DNA of 64,000 bases, from assembly GCF_003003795.1 (NCBI RefSeq), contig NZ_PVWK01000017.1, positions 62,001 to 126,000 on the forward strand, given 5' to 3'. The position numbers were made by a program, and so were the translations under genes. This document shows positions 27,473 through 35,862 of this stretch, in pieces; position 1 is the first letter of the stretch, and each line of letters begins with the position of its first letter. The DNA comes from Stenomitos frigidus ULC18. GTDB taxonomy: Bacteria; Cyanobacteriota; Cyanobacteriia; Leptolyngbyales; Leptolyngbyaceae. The notes beneath the pieces are model-generated. The model was not told the DNA's origin, ran no database searches, and saw only the letters and a program-made list of their open reading frames with translations.

Positions 27473-27553
27473 ATGGTTTCATTATTGATTTTGACGTTGA
27501 TGACCGTCTTTACGATTTATCAAGTCCTGCTGCTTTCACACGATCGAGTCTGA
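27473..27553 (+). CDS. Possible 26-residue hydrophobic peptide
   Basis: ATG-initiated: MVSLLILTLMTVFTIYQVLL followed by a short polar tail (LSHDRV). It would be a single membrane helix like many small cyanobacterial photosystem or cytochrome b6f subunits, but it matches none that I recognise. No strong Shine-Dalgarno precedes it. Chance is quite possible. Confidence 0.25.
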   Translation: MVSLLILTLMTVFTIYQVLLLSHDRV

Positions 27554-27807
27554 ACGATCGTTGCTGTCCCTAAATGCCTCAATGGCAAGTAGCTTGCCCA
27601 AAACCCACACGAAAAAGTTCGCAAAGATTCACTCAGAAAGGAAAGCAACCAGCTTTTAGGGTACCAACCTTGCCGAGTTAATTAGTTGCCAGCCAGTAAT
27701 AGTATGAACATACAACGTTGTCCACGTGGGGTGATGTTAGCGTCATGCACCAGGCAAAGAAGCTAATGTTATCTGTTAGGACAAGTAATCGATCGAATCC
27801 TACAGCA

Positions 27808-29520
27808 TCATTGACTAGCAGCACTTAGCGGTGGCAGTTCGCCGAGAATGGTAAAGCGGACGTGGTTAATTGCTAACTCACCGATCGAGACGTCCACGCC
27901 ATCATCCTGAGTGGTGATCGTCTCAAATGGAATACCTTTACCAATCTCGGCATGATACCAGGGCAAACCCATAAAAAACCGAGTTGGGTAAGGGCCTCGT
28001 TCAATGACATCATCGGGGTTGGATTCCATAGGCAGCCAGCCATAGCCCGGTACATAGAATTCAATCCAGACATGGTTATAGTCCGGTTCTAGCGGTACAT
28101 GATGCTGTTCAGCTTTGGCGGGGCATTTATAACGACCCACTGTGCGGCAGGCAATGCCATTCAACCGTGCTAGTGCCAGCAGAACACCAACGTATTCTCC
28201 GCAGGAGCCCACGCCTCGCTCCCAAACGATATCAGGCGTATCAATATGAGGGGTCAGGCTATAAGAGAGGCGATCGTAGACGTAGTTGCGAATTTTCAAA
28301 ATTTTGCGCAACAAGTTGGTTTCGGTGCCGATCGCCTCTTTAGCGGCCTGCTGGATCACAGGTGTATCCATGGCTAAATAATCGTCGTCCACCAGATAGC
28401 GGGTTTGGAAATCGGTGGGCAGTGGGGGTAATGCGTCAACGTCATCGGGCGTCAACGCATACTTAATCCCACGGACTTCCAGAAGCGCTTTCCAGCCAAA
28501 AATCTGCCGTTCATGTGCTCTGAGCGTATGGAAGTGGAAGACCGCTACCCGCTGCCCATCTTGCACTTCTTCCGTGAAGGGAAGCCCGATCGCCTCCACG
28601 CGCAGAATTTTTTGACGATGAGTTTCGGTGGGCAGCGCAATGCGCCATTCCAAATGATTCAGCTCTATTTCCTCTAGCGGCAACAACTCCTCCGCATAGG
28701 ACATCTCGATCAGGTAGCCGTTGGAGAGCGTATAGCGATCGTTGGGGTAATGCTGGATGTAGAGCGGGTGGATGAAGGTGCGATCACGAAAGGTAAGCTC
28801 CAGTGGCTCTTCCAGGTTATTTGGATTGTCCCGAATGTACGGTTCTTCACCCGCGTACGAAATATAGAGGCACTCACGCTTCTGCTCCGGGTGCGTGTAA
28901 AACGTGAGACCTGTGGGAAACTCAAACGGGGTCAAAACGCTAAGCTGTTGTGCGCCAGTGGCACGATCGAGGCAATAAACCGTTTGCTCCAGGCGATCAC
29001 ACACCCAGAGTTCTTCGCCGCGTACTGCCAGGTTGGGAATACCCACACCGGGCAACGGCAAGCGGGTAATCAACCGCCGTGACTGTCGCTCAAAAATAGA
29101 GATATACCCTTCTTTCTGGCTGGCAACATACACCGTAGATTCCCAGACGGCAACACCATCCACTTCGTAGGGCATCGTGATGAACAACTGCGGAGTCAGG
29201 TCGTCTAAGCTGCAGACGTAGACATTCTCTTCGCGAGCAAACCAGATACTTTGCTGCCAGATCGATAGCCCCGTCGCACCAACGAAATCATCAACCTGAC
29301 AGGGGTTAATGACTGTTGCGTTGTCTGTTGCCGGATCGACCCGCAGCAGATAGCCTCTAATAGAGTCTAAGGCTACGAGCGCATCGTTCATGACAGCAAT
29401 GCCTTGAATGGCATACGTTCCCAAAGGTCGAACGGTACGAGCCCATGCGTCTTGACTGGAGAGTGGCGTTGGAATGGAGATAGGAGGTTGAACGATGGGC
29501 TGCGCGTGGCTAGTTTGCAT
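27808..29520 (-). CDS. Transglutaminase-like protein with N-terminal beta-propeller-like region
   Basis: 570 residues. The first 250 or so residues show repeated beta-propeller-like blades (GIAVMNDALVALDS, GATGLSIWQQSIWFAR, GVAVWESTVYVAS, NLAVRGEELWVCDR). A linker domain follows. The C-terminal transglutaminase-like core (about 390-520) has the Cys in GSCGEYVGVLLALARLNG, a His in the DYNHVWIEFYV strand and the Asp in MESNPDD, i.e. a complete Cys-His-Asp triad. Bacterial members are usually cysteine proteases or amidases. No signal peptide, so cytoplasmic action is likely. The fusion suggests recognition of a partner by the propeller. ATG start. Confidence 0.85.
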   Translation of the reverse strand: MQTSHAQPIVQPPISIPTPLSSQDAWARTVRPLGTYAIQGIAVMNDALVALDSIRGYLLRVDPATDNATVINPCQVDDFVGATGLSIWQQSIWFAREENVYVCSLDDLTPQLFITMPYEVDGVAVWESTVYVASQKEGYISIFERQSRRLITRLPLPGVGIPNLAVRGEELWVCDRLEQTVYCLDRATGAQQLSVLTPFEFPTGLTFYTHPEQKRECLYISYAGEEPYIRDNPNNLEEPLELTFRDRTFIHPLYIQHYPNDRYTLSNGYLIEMSYAEELLPLEEIELNHLEWRIALPTETHRQKILRVEAIGLPFTEEVQDGQRVAVFHFHTLRAHERQIFGWKALLEVRGIKYALTPDDVDALPPLPTDFQTRYLVDDDYLAMDTPVIQQAAKEAIGTETNLLRKILKIRNYVYDRLSYSLTPHIDTPDIVWERGVGSCGEYVGVLLALARLNGIACRTVGRYKCPAKAEQHHVPLEPDYNHVWIEFYVPGYGWLPMESNPDDVIERGPYPTRFFMGLPWYHAEIGKGIPFETITTQDDGVDVSIGELAINHVRFTILGELPPLSAASQ

Positions 29521-29976
29521 AATGGCGGCTGTGTTTTGTCATACCGTTTAACTGGCTACAAAGATCATAGGCTTCTCTTGCTAGCTCATAAAGCTCTGGA
29601 GAGACAGGCGATCTCGGAATCAGGACAGAATAGCCGTAAAGATTCAGTGTTCCAATCATAAACACAATCCTTTGGCTATATCTGTATCGAGGTAGCTTTA
29701 CTAGGGAATTATTTATAGCAAGCGCTTACGCAGGCAACCCAGAAACGAGCCTTAAACAACGTCGGCTTTTCATAGGATGCACTAGCTGTAACGCACCAAT
29801 CCCTGGAGGCGATGCGTTACAGCTAGTGCATAACACACCCTACGCAAACTAGTTATCATCGTGCTCGTCACTCATGCAACGAACCATTGACCTATAGGCG
29901 TTGCTATGAGAGATGAATTTTCTAGGGGCGTTATAGCCTGTGGCATACAAGAAACGTGAAACACCCCTACAGAGAC
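29521..29976. other. Intergenic region with a long perfect hairpin
   Basis: About 455 bp; contains the 19-bp perfect inverted repeat at 29777-29831. No ORF is supported. Confidence 0.5.
29777..29831. repeat. 19-bp perfect inverted repeat (hairpin)
   Basis: ATGCACTAGCTGTAACGCA (29777-29795) is the exact reverse complement of 29813-29831, with a 17-base loop. There is no T-run. It looks like a dispersed REP/MITE-type palindrome. Confidence 0.85.
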
Positions 29977-30315
29977 TTAACCACCGTAGCCAGCTTGCCG
30001 TACGACATCAGAAATTTCTTCTGCGTCCTTAACGTGGTGCAGTGCTTTCTGACTACCATCGGGTTCATCAACGACAAAGTAGGTTGGTACAACGATATGA
30101 TCCCCGGTGATGTCAGGTGCGTCAACAGCGACTTGTTGAGCTTTTTCTTCTAAAGACTTGGACTCATCAATGCGATCGCCAGGGTTAACCGTCATGTTGG
30201 GATTGCGGTCAAGCGCCTCTCTCTGGGCTCGTTTTTGAGCAGGATTAACCTCTTCAGGTGTCATTGGCTGATTGATTGTCCCTTTGTTGTTGTTCGGTTC
30301 AGAATCTTTGTTCAT
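29977..30315 (-). CDS. Uncharacterised small soluble protein
   Basis: 112 residues. The N-terminal half is polar and likely disordered (KDSEPNNNKGTINQPMTPEEVNPAQ). The C-terminal half (HIVVPTYFVVDEPDGSQKALHHVKDAEEISDVVRQAGYGG) looks like a small folded alpha/beta unit. There are no Cys or membrane segments. ATG with an AGAGG-like ribosome site (complement of CCTCTC at 30319). It lies downstream of a minus-strand terminator, so it has its own promoter within about 130 bp. Function unknown. Confidence 0.65.
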   Translation of the reverse strand: MNKDSEPNNNKGTINQPMTPEEVNPAQKRAQREALDRNPNMTVNPGDRIDESKSLEEKAQQVAVDAPDITGDHIVVPTYFVVDEPDGSQKALHHVKDAEEISDVVRQAGYGG

Positions 30316-30445
30316 GACCTGTCCTCTCTTAACTACTCAGCTAAGCGTAGGAGCAGAGCAATTAGTTCTCCTCTTGCTAACGGAGAGACATTGGGTCTCT
30401 CGAAGGAGGTAAGTATAGTGTTTTTGTTTAATAATTTCTTCAATG

Positions 30446-30468
30446 AAAAAGCCCGACTTTCGTCGAGC
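30446..30468 (-). terminator. Rho-independent terminator downstream of psb30
   Basis: On the minus strand: a 7-bp stem (GCTCGAC with GTCGGGC, one T-G pair), GAAA tetraloop, then TTTTTC. It sits between psb30 and the next minus-strand gene. Confidence 0.75.
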
Positions 30469-30588
30469 TCATTACTACTCTCTCATACCCGGAAAAACTG
30501 CTGGGTGAACGCGTTACGGAGAAGCTTCAAGAGGCTTGACTAGATGAAACGCGTTTCCGAAAACTATTTGCTTAGAAAAAGCAACTTA

Positions 30589-30620
30589 CTTAACAATCTA
30601 AAGGCTTAACAATCTAAAGG
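30589..30620. repeat. 16-bp tandem duplication at the 3' end of psb30
   Basis: CTTAACAATCTAAAGG occurs twice back to back (30589-30604 and 30605-30620). The second copy contains the psb30 stop codon and last codon. Confidence 0.9.
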
Positions 30621-30709
30621 TCGCCGCCACGGGCTGCCAGTAGAAAAATTACAGCAGGACCAGCGATTACGATCGCGGCTAACATCGTAAGCTGAATAAT
30701 CGACTCCAT
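30614..30709 (-). CDS. psb30: Photosystem II protein Psb30 (Ycf12)
   Basis: A 31-residue single-helix membrane protein. It reads MESIIQLTMLAAIVIAG, then PAVIFLLAARGGDL, stop TAG. The pattern QLTxLAxIVxAGPxVIFLLAxRGGxL is the conserved Psb30 signature. Psb30 is a peripheral small subunit of photosystem II near PsbE/PsbJ that supports stability under strong light. A purine-rich AGGGAGTAGGGG stretch just before the ATG serves as the ribosome site. It is transcribed alone; a terminator lies about 150 bp downstream. Confidence 0.88.
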   Translation of the reverse strand: MESIIQLTMLAAIVIAGPAVIFLLAARGGDL

Positions 30710-30971
30710 GCCCCTACTCCCTATCTGTCAACTGCACTAAACTTGATGAACGGTCATAACATTTCTGCAACGATCAAATCTTATCTGCCTCCCTCCCCAA
30801 TTTTAAGAAAGTTAACAAAAGTTAAAGTGACAGCAAGACGGTGATCAGTAGATGTTTGTCAATAGATAAGTGGCTTGAACCGTTAAGCTCATTGGAGAAC
30901 CGTAGCCAGCGTTCAGCTTTGACTCAAAAATTAAAACTCACTCCCCGCAATCCTCTTCCCTCTTAACTCTC

Positions 30972-31334
30972 ATGGCCAGTTGGCGTTGTGTAAAACAGTG
31001 TGGTGCCTGTTGTCACCTTGATCCGACCGATCGACCCGATCTAGAAGACTACCTCTCGCCCGAAGAATTAGCGCTTTATCTGAGCATGGTTGGCGACGGT
31101 GGTTGGTGTGTCCACTTTGATCACACCACTCGCGAATGTGGTATTTACGCCGATCGTCCGCGTTTTTGTCGTGTCGAGCCAGAGGTTTTTAAAGACCTGT
31201 TTGCAGTGGAAGCAGACGATCTGAACGAGTTTGCGATTGCCTGCTGTCGTGAGCAAATCGACGGTGTTTATGGCGATCGCAGCCTGGAGATGATCCGGTT
31301 CGATCAAGAGGTGGGTGTGATCATGACGGACTGA
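30972..31334 (+). CDS. YkgJ-family cysteine cluster protein
   Basis: 120 residues. An N-terminal CVKQCGACCHLD cluster, with further Cys residues at WCVHFD, TRECGIYADRPRFCRVEP and ACCRE, is the putative zinc/iron-binding pattern of the YkgJ (UPF0153) family. Members are small cytoplasmic proteins of unknown role, sometimes linked to metal handling. It is followed 85 bp later by the first GDT1-type transporter gene on the same strand, a context that fits metal homeostasis but does not prove it. ATG start. Confidence 0.85.
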   Translation: MASWRCVKQCGACCHLDPTDRPDLEDYLSPEELALYLSMVGDGGWCVHFDHTTRECGIYADRPRFCRVEPEVFKDLFAVEADDLNEFAIACCREQIDGVYGDRSLEMIRFDQEVGVIMTD

Positions 31335-31419
31335 GCTTTAGCGTCAAGGTTGACCTTTAGTGTCTAGTCCGAGATAATGAAAGGAATATGAAAAGGTCAT
31401 CTCTTAGCTTTAGTTTGCC

Positions 31420-31908
31420 GTGGAAGCTTCATCATTCGTCATCGGTCAGTTAGCTCCAGTCGTTCAGACGGTTCACCCTGGCAGTACGCCTCTTTTGATC
31501 GAGGCAAAACGGGCGACAACAGAGGGAGACTCTGCTATCGATCTGCAAATAGACAATACGAACGCCTTAGATGTACCACCCGTGGATGCCTCTGACTCAC
31601 TTCAGACAGCCGAGCAGGAAACGAGGGCGCAGTTCTGGAAAGTCTTTGGCTCTACGTTTATCACCATCTTTCTGGCGGAACTGGGCGATAAAACACAGGT
31701 GGCAACACTGTTAATGACGGCTGAATCCCATGCACCGTGGATTGTTTTTGCAGGCGCGGCGACTGCACTCGTGACCACTAGCCTGCTCGGTGTTTTAGTG
31801 GGGCAATGGCTGTCCTCTCGCGTCTCTCCCAAAACTCTCGATACTGCCGCTGGCATTACCTTAGCACTGATATCAATGTGGCTGCTTCTGGAGGTTGTGA
31901 GCCTGTAG
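31420..31908 (+). CDS. TMEM165/GDT1 (UPF0016) family half transporter, first copy
   Basis: About 100 C-terminal residues form one GDT1 repeat: FWKVFGSTFITIFLAELGDKTQVATLLMTAES, including the signature E-L-G-D-K-T, then two more hydrophobic helices. A full GDT1 protein has two such repeats, so this is a half protein and should pair with the product of the next gene. The preceding 65 residues are a non-conserved polar extension read from a GTG at 31420; no ATG exists upstream of the core, so the start is uncertain. The family exports Mn2+ (or Ca2+). In cyanobacteria, single-chain Mnx or paired half exchangers keep cytoplasmic manganese low. Confidence 0.88.
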   Translation: MEASSFVIGQLAPVVQTVHPGSTPLLIEAKRATTEGDSAIDLQIDNTNALDVPPVDASDSLQTAEQETRAQFWKVFGSTFITIFLAELGDKTQVATLLMTAESHAPWIVFAGAATALVTTSLLGVLVGQWLSSRVSPKTLDTAAGITLALISMWLLLEVVSL

Positions 31909-32004
31909 ACAGCAGTAGAGGCGCTATACCTAACGCCTCTACGAGCTCAAAGCTTGTCTCACTCCTCTCCCCTCACTTCTCACTCAAAATGTAGACCTCC
32001 TCTT

Positions 32005-32310
32005 ATGGATTGGCATCTCTTAGGGATCAGCTTTATTACAGTGTTTCTGTCAGAGTTGGGCGATAAAAGCCAGCTCGCGGCGATCGCGCTCAGCGGCAAC
32101 TCGAAATCACCTCGCACGATTTTTCTAGGCACTGCTGCGGCACTGTTGCTGGCAAGCCTGTTGGGTGTCTTTATTGGTGAAGGTACTGCCCATTTATTGC
32201 CTGCACGTCTGGTAAAAATTGCTGCGGCATTGGGCTTTGCGGTCATGGCGATCCGGCTACTGCTGCCAAAGTCAGCGCCATCTGACGCGTTGGAAACGTC
32301 TCCTGAATAG
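32005..32310 (+). CDS. TMEM165/GDT1 (UPF0016) family half transporter, second copy
   Basis: 101 residues from ATG 32005 (MDWHLLGISFITVFLSELGDKSQ); a longer frame to 31954 is not supported. The signature E-L-G-D-K-S is in helix 1, followed by two hydrophobic helices, i.e. again a single GDT1 repeat. Adjacent to and in the same direction as the first half, 96 bp apart, which suggests co-expression and a heteromeric exporter. Paired half-size exporters of this kind are known in Anabaena as manganese exporters (Hmx1/Hmx2, from memory). Substrate here is inferred. Confidence 0.9.
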   Translation: MDWHLLGISFITVFLSELGDKSQLAAIALSGNSKSPRTIFLGTAAALLLASLLGVFIGEGTAHLLPARLVKIAAALGFAVMAIRLLLPKSAPSDALETSPE

Positions 32311-32321
32311 ACTTCGGAACA

Positions 32322-32412
32322 AGCGTTCCATAACTCCTGCATTCCGTGTAAGGGCGCACGGTCGCGCTCCCTTACCTGCAGACAATTTACCGATTTTATT
32401 CAATCTGCGATT
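32322..32412. repeat. Dispersed palindromic element, copy 1
   Basis: Its core GTAAGGGCGCACGGTCGCGC is an inverted repeat closed by CTCCCTTAC. The flanks (TCTGCAGACAATTTACCG-type side and GGAATGCAGGAGTTATGG side when reversed) match copy 2 at 37670-37790 in opposite orientation. It lies between the GDT1 pair and grxC. Confidence 0.85.
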
Positions 32413-32478
32413 CTGAGTTGCCTGCGTTTTACCATCTCCAAGCCCTAAAATGGAGTAGAACGCTGCATGAAAAGAATT

Positions 32479-32739
32479 ATGGCTAATGTCGAGATTTACA
32501 CTTGGAGTACTTGCCCATTCTGCATTCGGGCAAAAGCGCTGCTCGATCGCAAAGGTGTTACTTACACCGAATATTGTATCGATGACGATGAGTCGGCACG
32601 AGCCAAAATGTCCCAACGGGCTCAGGGGCGACGCTCCGTCCCGCAGATCTTTATCAATGATCAACATATCGGCGGTTGCGACGACATTACCGCTCTGAAT
32701 GCTCAGGGGAAACTCGATTCCCTGCTTCAAGCCAGCTAA
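32479..32739 (+). CDS. grxC: Glutaredoxin 3
   Basis: About 86 residues from the ATG at 32479 (MANVEIYTWSTCPFC); an in-frame ATG at 32467 adds four residues. It has the CPFC dithiol active site, the cis-Pro in RRSVPQIFI and the GGCDD glutathione-binding motif. A cytoplasmic thiol-disulfide oxidoreductase using glutathione. It is immediately upstream of gshB, a conserved cyanobacterial pairing. Confidence 0.95.
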   Translation: MANVEIYTWSTCPFCIRAKALLDRKGVTYTEYCIDDDESARAKMSQRAQGRRSVPQIFINDQHIGGCDDITALNAQGKLDSLLQAS

Positions 32740-32814
32740 ACTGTCCATAGTTTGTAGGTTGCAGTCAGTGGCTACCAACTACGAACGGCTGCTCACTGAC
32801 GAAGGACAACTCCT

Positions 32815-33810
32815 GTGAAATTTGCTTTTATCATTGATCCCATTCAGCGGCTTGACCCTGGACATGACACCAGCGTGGCGCTGATGGAAGCTGCGCAGGC
32901 GTTGGGGCACGAAGTCTGGGTGACGCAGGCAGCGCAGCTAGGGGTGGCAGACGGTAAAGCCTTTGCACCTTTGGAACAAGTCCATCTGACGCCTGTTCAG
33001 CTGAGTGAGGGACGGTGGCTTGCTGCTAATGCATGGTTTACGCTGGGCGATCGCGCCCTCATGCCGCTGGAAGCGATGGATGCGGTGTTCATGCGTACTG
33101 ATCCGCCTGTAACGGTGCCTTACCTCTACGCCACGTACATTCTGGACTACATCGATCCAGCTAAAACGTTGGTCGTCAACGCTCCCGCAGGCATTCGAGC
33201 CGCTAACGAGAAAATGTACGCGCTGCAGTTTGCCGACGCGATTCCAGAGACCATTGTGAGTCAGGATAAGCAGGTTATCCGGCAATTTGTCGAGCGCAAA
33301 GGCGTGGCCGTCTTGAAACCCCTGGGTGGCAAAGCAGGAGAGGGGATTTTAATTCTAGAAGCGGGCGATCGCAACATTAACTCACTCATTGAAATCAGCA
33401 CGTATCAGGGGCAGGTGCCTGTTATGGTGCAAACTTACTTACCCGAAGCAAAAGATGGCGACAAGCGCATCATTCTGCTCAATGGTGAACCGATCGGAGC
33501 TGTAAATCGGATTCCGACAGGTAACGAGTTTCGGGGCAACATGGCGGTTGGCGGCAGAGTGGCACAAACGACGATTACCGATCGAGAGCACAAAATTTGC
33601 ACTCAACTGGCACCCACATTACAGCGTGATGGGCTAATCTTTGTCGGCATTGACATCATTGGCGGCTATCTGACTGAAGTGAATGTGACTAGCCCTACTG
33701 GCATTCGTGAGATCGATCGACTGGATGGTGTTCAACTCGGACAGCAAGTTATTGAATGGGTGATCCACAATCGATACGAAAGCCATGAGGCCGTCTCGAT
33801 GGCTGGTTAG
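32815..33810 (+). CDS. gshB: Glutathione synthetase
   Basis: 331-residue ATP-grasp ligase joining gamma-glutamylcysteine and glycine. The GTG start gives MKFAFIIDPIQRLDPGHDTS, typical for GshB. ATP-grasp motifs include the Lys in AVLKPLGGKAGEGILIL, MVQTYLPEAKDGDKRIILLNGEPIG and the terminal Mg-binding DIIGGYLTEVNVTSPTG. It forms a likely operon with grxC (76 bp gap). A long hairpin at 33954 lies downstream. Confidence 0.96.
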   Translation: MKFAFIIDPIQRLDPGHDTSVALMEAAQALGHEVWVTQAAQLGVADGKAFAPLEQVHLTPVQLSEGRWLAANAWFTLGDRALMPLEAMDAVFMRTDPPVTVPYLYATYILDYIDPAKTLVVNAPAGIRAANEKMYALQFADAIPETIVSQDKQVIRQFVERKGVAVLKPLGGKAGEGILILEAGDRNINSLIEISTYQGQVPVMVQTYLPEAKDGDKRIILLNGEPIGAVNRIPTGNEFRGNMAVGGRVAQTTITDREHKICTQLAPTLQRDGLIFVGIDIIGGYLTEVNVTSPTGIREIDRLDGVQLGQQVIEWVIHNRYESHEAVSMAG

Positions 33811-34142
33811 CTTGCCAGCCTTCCGTAGAAGCGTCGTTACCTGAGACGATCGACGGACAATGAGCCAAATTACTGGAAGACGATTTTTTTGAGAGTTTGA
33901 CCGAAATTCGCCTAGCTGCTGTTGATATCTTCTTTAGCCCCTCAAAAAGCGAAATGGACAGCAACAAGCCCCCCGTTGCTGTCCATCTCGTTCTTCTCAT
34001 GGAGTTGGCATTCACACAGTCCAACTTGTTTTTAAGATAACTACTGCTAAGAGTGAGTAGGTAAAGCCGTTGTAAAGACGTGATGAGAAAGCCGTAAGGC
34101 TTTTTGAGTCTCATCTTGACCAATATAGTGCGATCGAGGGCA
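33811..34142. other. Gap with the terminator-like hairpin after gshB
   Basis: About 330 bp between convergent genes; apart from the hairpin at 33954-33986 nothing is recognised. Confidence 0.5.
33949..33991. terminator. Long hairpin between gshB and the GIY-YIG gene
   Basis: ATGGACAGCAAC (33954-33965) pairs perfectly with 33975-33986 around a 9-base C-rich loop, and the stem continues outward with one mismatch. No long T-run, but its position between convergent genes suggests bidirectional termination. Confidence 0.6.
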
Positions 34143-34781
34143 TTAGCCGACCACCAAACCGGTAAACGGTGTGCCCCAAAACTCCCAGTTTTCTTTATTA
34201 AACGGCGATCGCCAGCGTTGGATGAGTGCAGTTTCTAGCCGCTGGCGATCGCGGGCTTGGGTGGGTGCCAGCGACCAAAAAGCAATGCCCAAGAGCGTAT
34301 CGAGTTGGTTCTGATAGTGCACCTGTCGGTAGTTCAGCAGGTAGCGTTTGCAATCGTGCTCTCCTTTCCAGCGCTGCCCAGATTTTACGGTTTCGCCGAC
34401 ATAGAGCAAGATTGGTAGCTCATAGTCAATCACAAAGTAGAGCGCCGCTACTCCTGCATCGCTCGCTTTCCAGCGCCAGAATTCTGTGTTCTGCTGCGGC
34501 AAGCTAAACGGATCAATGCTGGCGACATCAATGTCACCAGACGCTGAGCCAATGCTAGACGTTAGGTCAAAGAGCGCGCCCTGCTGCAAGGTTGGGGCAA
34601 CATGGATTTGTTGCTGATATTGAAAAAGACGCTGCTTCCAATCCTGCAAGGCATCGCTGCTAATTTTCAGTAAGTCTGGTTGCTTGCTGCCGTATGCTAA
34701 TGTCTTCTGCTCGGAGACCGAAAAAAGCGAGAGTTGATCGCGGCTATTTGTCAAGCCAGCCTCCAAGGATAGCGTCGTCAA
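34143..34781 (-). CDS. GIY-YIG nuclease family protein
   Basis: 212 residues. The C-terminal half has the GIY-YIG fold in its cyanobacterial form: ALYFVIDYELPILLYVGET, then an Arg/Lys helix (KSGQRWKGEHDCKRYLLNYR) and a late RLETALIQRWRSPFNKENW in which the conserved Glu (ETALI) is the expected metal ligand and the Asn caps the domain. The N-terminal 100 residues (LFQYQQQIHVAPTLQQGALFDLT) are specific to this group. The family is annotated in many cyanobacteria without a known role; DNA repair or mobile-element control are guesses. Convergent with gshB. Confidence 0.8.
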   Translation of the reverse strand: MTTLSLEAGLTNSRDQLSLFSVSEQKTLAYGSKQPDLLKISSDALQDWKQRLFQYQQQIHVAPTLQQGALFDLTSSIGSASGDIDVASIDPFSLPQQNTEFWRWKASDAGVAALYFVIDYELPILLYVGETVKSGQRWKGEHDCKRYLLNYRQVHYQNQLDTLLGIAFWSLAPTQARDRQRLETALIQRWRSPFNKENWEFWGTPFTGLVVG

Positions 34782-34944
34782 TATAAAGACTACGCTATAT
34801 AGCCGAAAAGGATGCAGAAGCGATGCAACTTTTTAAGTTGTATCGCTCCTACCTCAATAGTCGCCGCATCACTACGGCAGTGACTAGAGACTAGATCTGG
34901 TTAAAGTAAACTCTGAATAGAGGTTCTATGTAGTGGTTAAGTGC

Positions 34945-35535
34945 ATGACAGCCAATAACATCAATCTTGAGCCGGGTTACTGGGATAAAATCTGGCAGCA
35001 GGAAGGCGAAGCCACTTGGCGTCGCTATCCAAGCTGTTTTGGCAGAATCTGCTGGGCAGTAGGCCATTTTAACGAAGTGCTAGAACTAGGCTGCGGTGTT
35101 GGGGTTTTAGCGGGTCGCCTGGCTGAGTTCGGTAATAGTGTCACCGGTCTTGATCTTTCCGCTGCCGCGATCGCCCAACTACCACCCGCAATTACCGGCA
35201 TCGTCGCAACGTTACCCGATATTCCGTTACCTGACCACAGTTTTGACGTTGTCGTCGCCACTGAAACCCTGGAGCACATCGAAGACGATCAGGCTTGCAT
35301 TAAAAGAGCCGTACAAATCCTGCGTCCCGATGGTCGAGCCTATATCGCCGTTCCCAATAACTGTGTCGGGCCAGACGAAGATCCTGAGCATTTACGCAAA
35401 TACACGCCAGAGACGATCGAGGCTTTACTTTCACCTTATGGTCAGGTCTTTATCGAAACCTTTGTCGACGAGTTTATTGTTGCTCAAGGACAGATTGTTG
35501 CTTTACCAACTATTCTGGCTGCGCTCTACACATAG
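34945..35535 (+). CDS. Class I SAM-dependent methyltransferase
   Basis: About 196 residues from ATG 34945 (MTANNINLEPGYWDK); a GTG at 34933 is in frame. The SAM-binding motif I is VLELGCGVGVLAGRLA, with acidic D in VTGLDLS and motif III/IV FDVVVATETLEHIEDD. The C-terminal half is the usual Rossmann methyltransferase end (VQILRPDGRAYIAVPN). Small-molecule or quinone-type substrate; nothing in the neighbourhood fixes it. Single gene. Confidence 0.88.
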   Translation: MTANNINLEPGYWDKIWQQEGEATWRRYPSCFGRICWAVGHFNEVLELGCGVGVLAGRLAEFGNSVTGLDLSAAAIAQLPPAITGIVATLPDIPLPDHSFDVVVATETLEHIEDDQACIKRAVQILRPDGRAYIAVPNNCVGPDEDPEHLRKYTPETIEALLSPYGQVFIETFVDEFIVAQGQIVALPTILAALYT

Positions 35536-35862
35536 TTTTTGCCCAATACCAAACAACGATGTGTGGGCTTGCCTTTCAGTAGGATCTAGCACGGTTTACA
35601 GCGGTTTTCAGATCAGTAAGCCACAGGCTTGTGGCTTTGGGTGTCGGGTGTCGGGTGTCGGGTGTCGGGTGTGGTTAATCCAAATGAAAACGGCTGTAAG
35701 AGAAGCTGAATTTCTGATTACGGTTTGGGTACGTGAGCCGCAGATGCTCGTGAGAAAACGATTCCTGCGTAAGCACTGTCCACATGAGAGCCTCTCAAAA
35801 AAACTGAGGTCAAGTATAAGCAAACGCCAAGCAGAATGGTTGCCCCATGTACCGCACCAGCT
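35536..35862. other. Gap with a heptamer array
   Basis: About 330 bp between convergent methyltransferase and STAS genes. Bases 35638-35672 hold GGGTGTC-type 7-bp units about five times. Overlapping longer plus-strand frame (35138-35974) is a shadow. Confidence 0.6.
35638..35672. repeat. Heptamer array (GGGTGTC type)
   Basis: Four exact GGGTGTC units followed by GGGTGTG, tandem and in phase. Confidence 0.9.

Larger units (their letters stand above)
27011..27807. other. Long gap with a MITE-like element and a possible micro-ORF
   Basis: About 800 bp between two minus-strand genes. It contains the 100-bp inverted-repeat element at 27065-27164 and a 26-residue hydrophobic plus-strand ORF at 27473. 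A 93-codon minus frame (27064-27345) is not convincing as a gene and overlaps the element. Confidence 0.5.
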
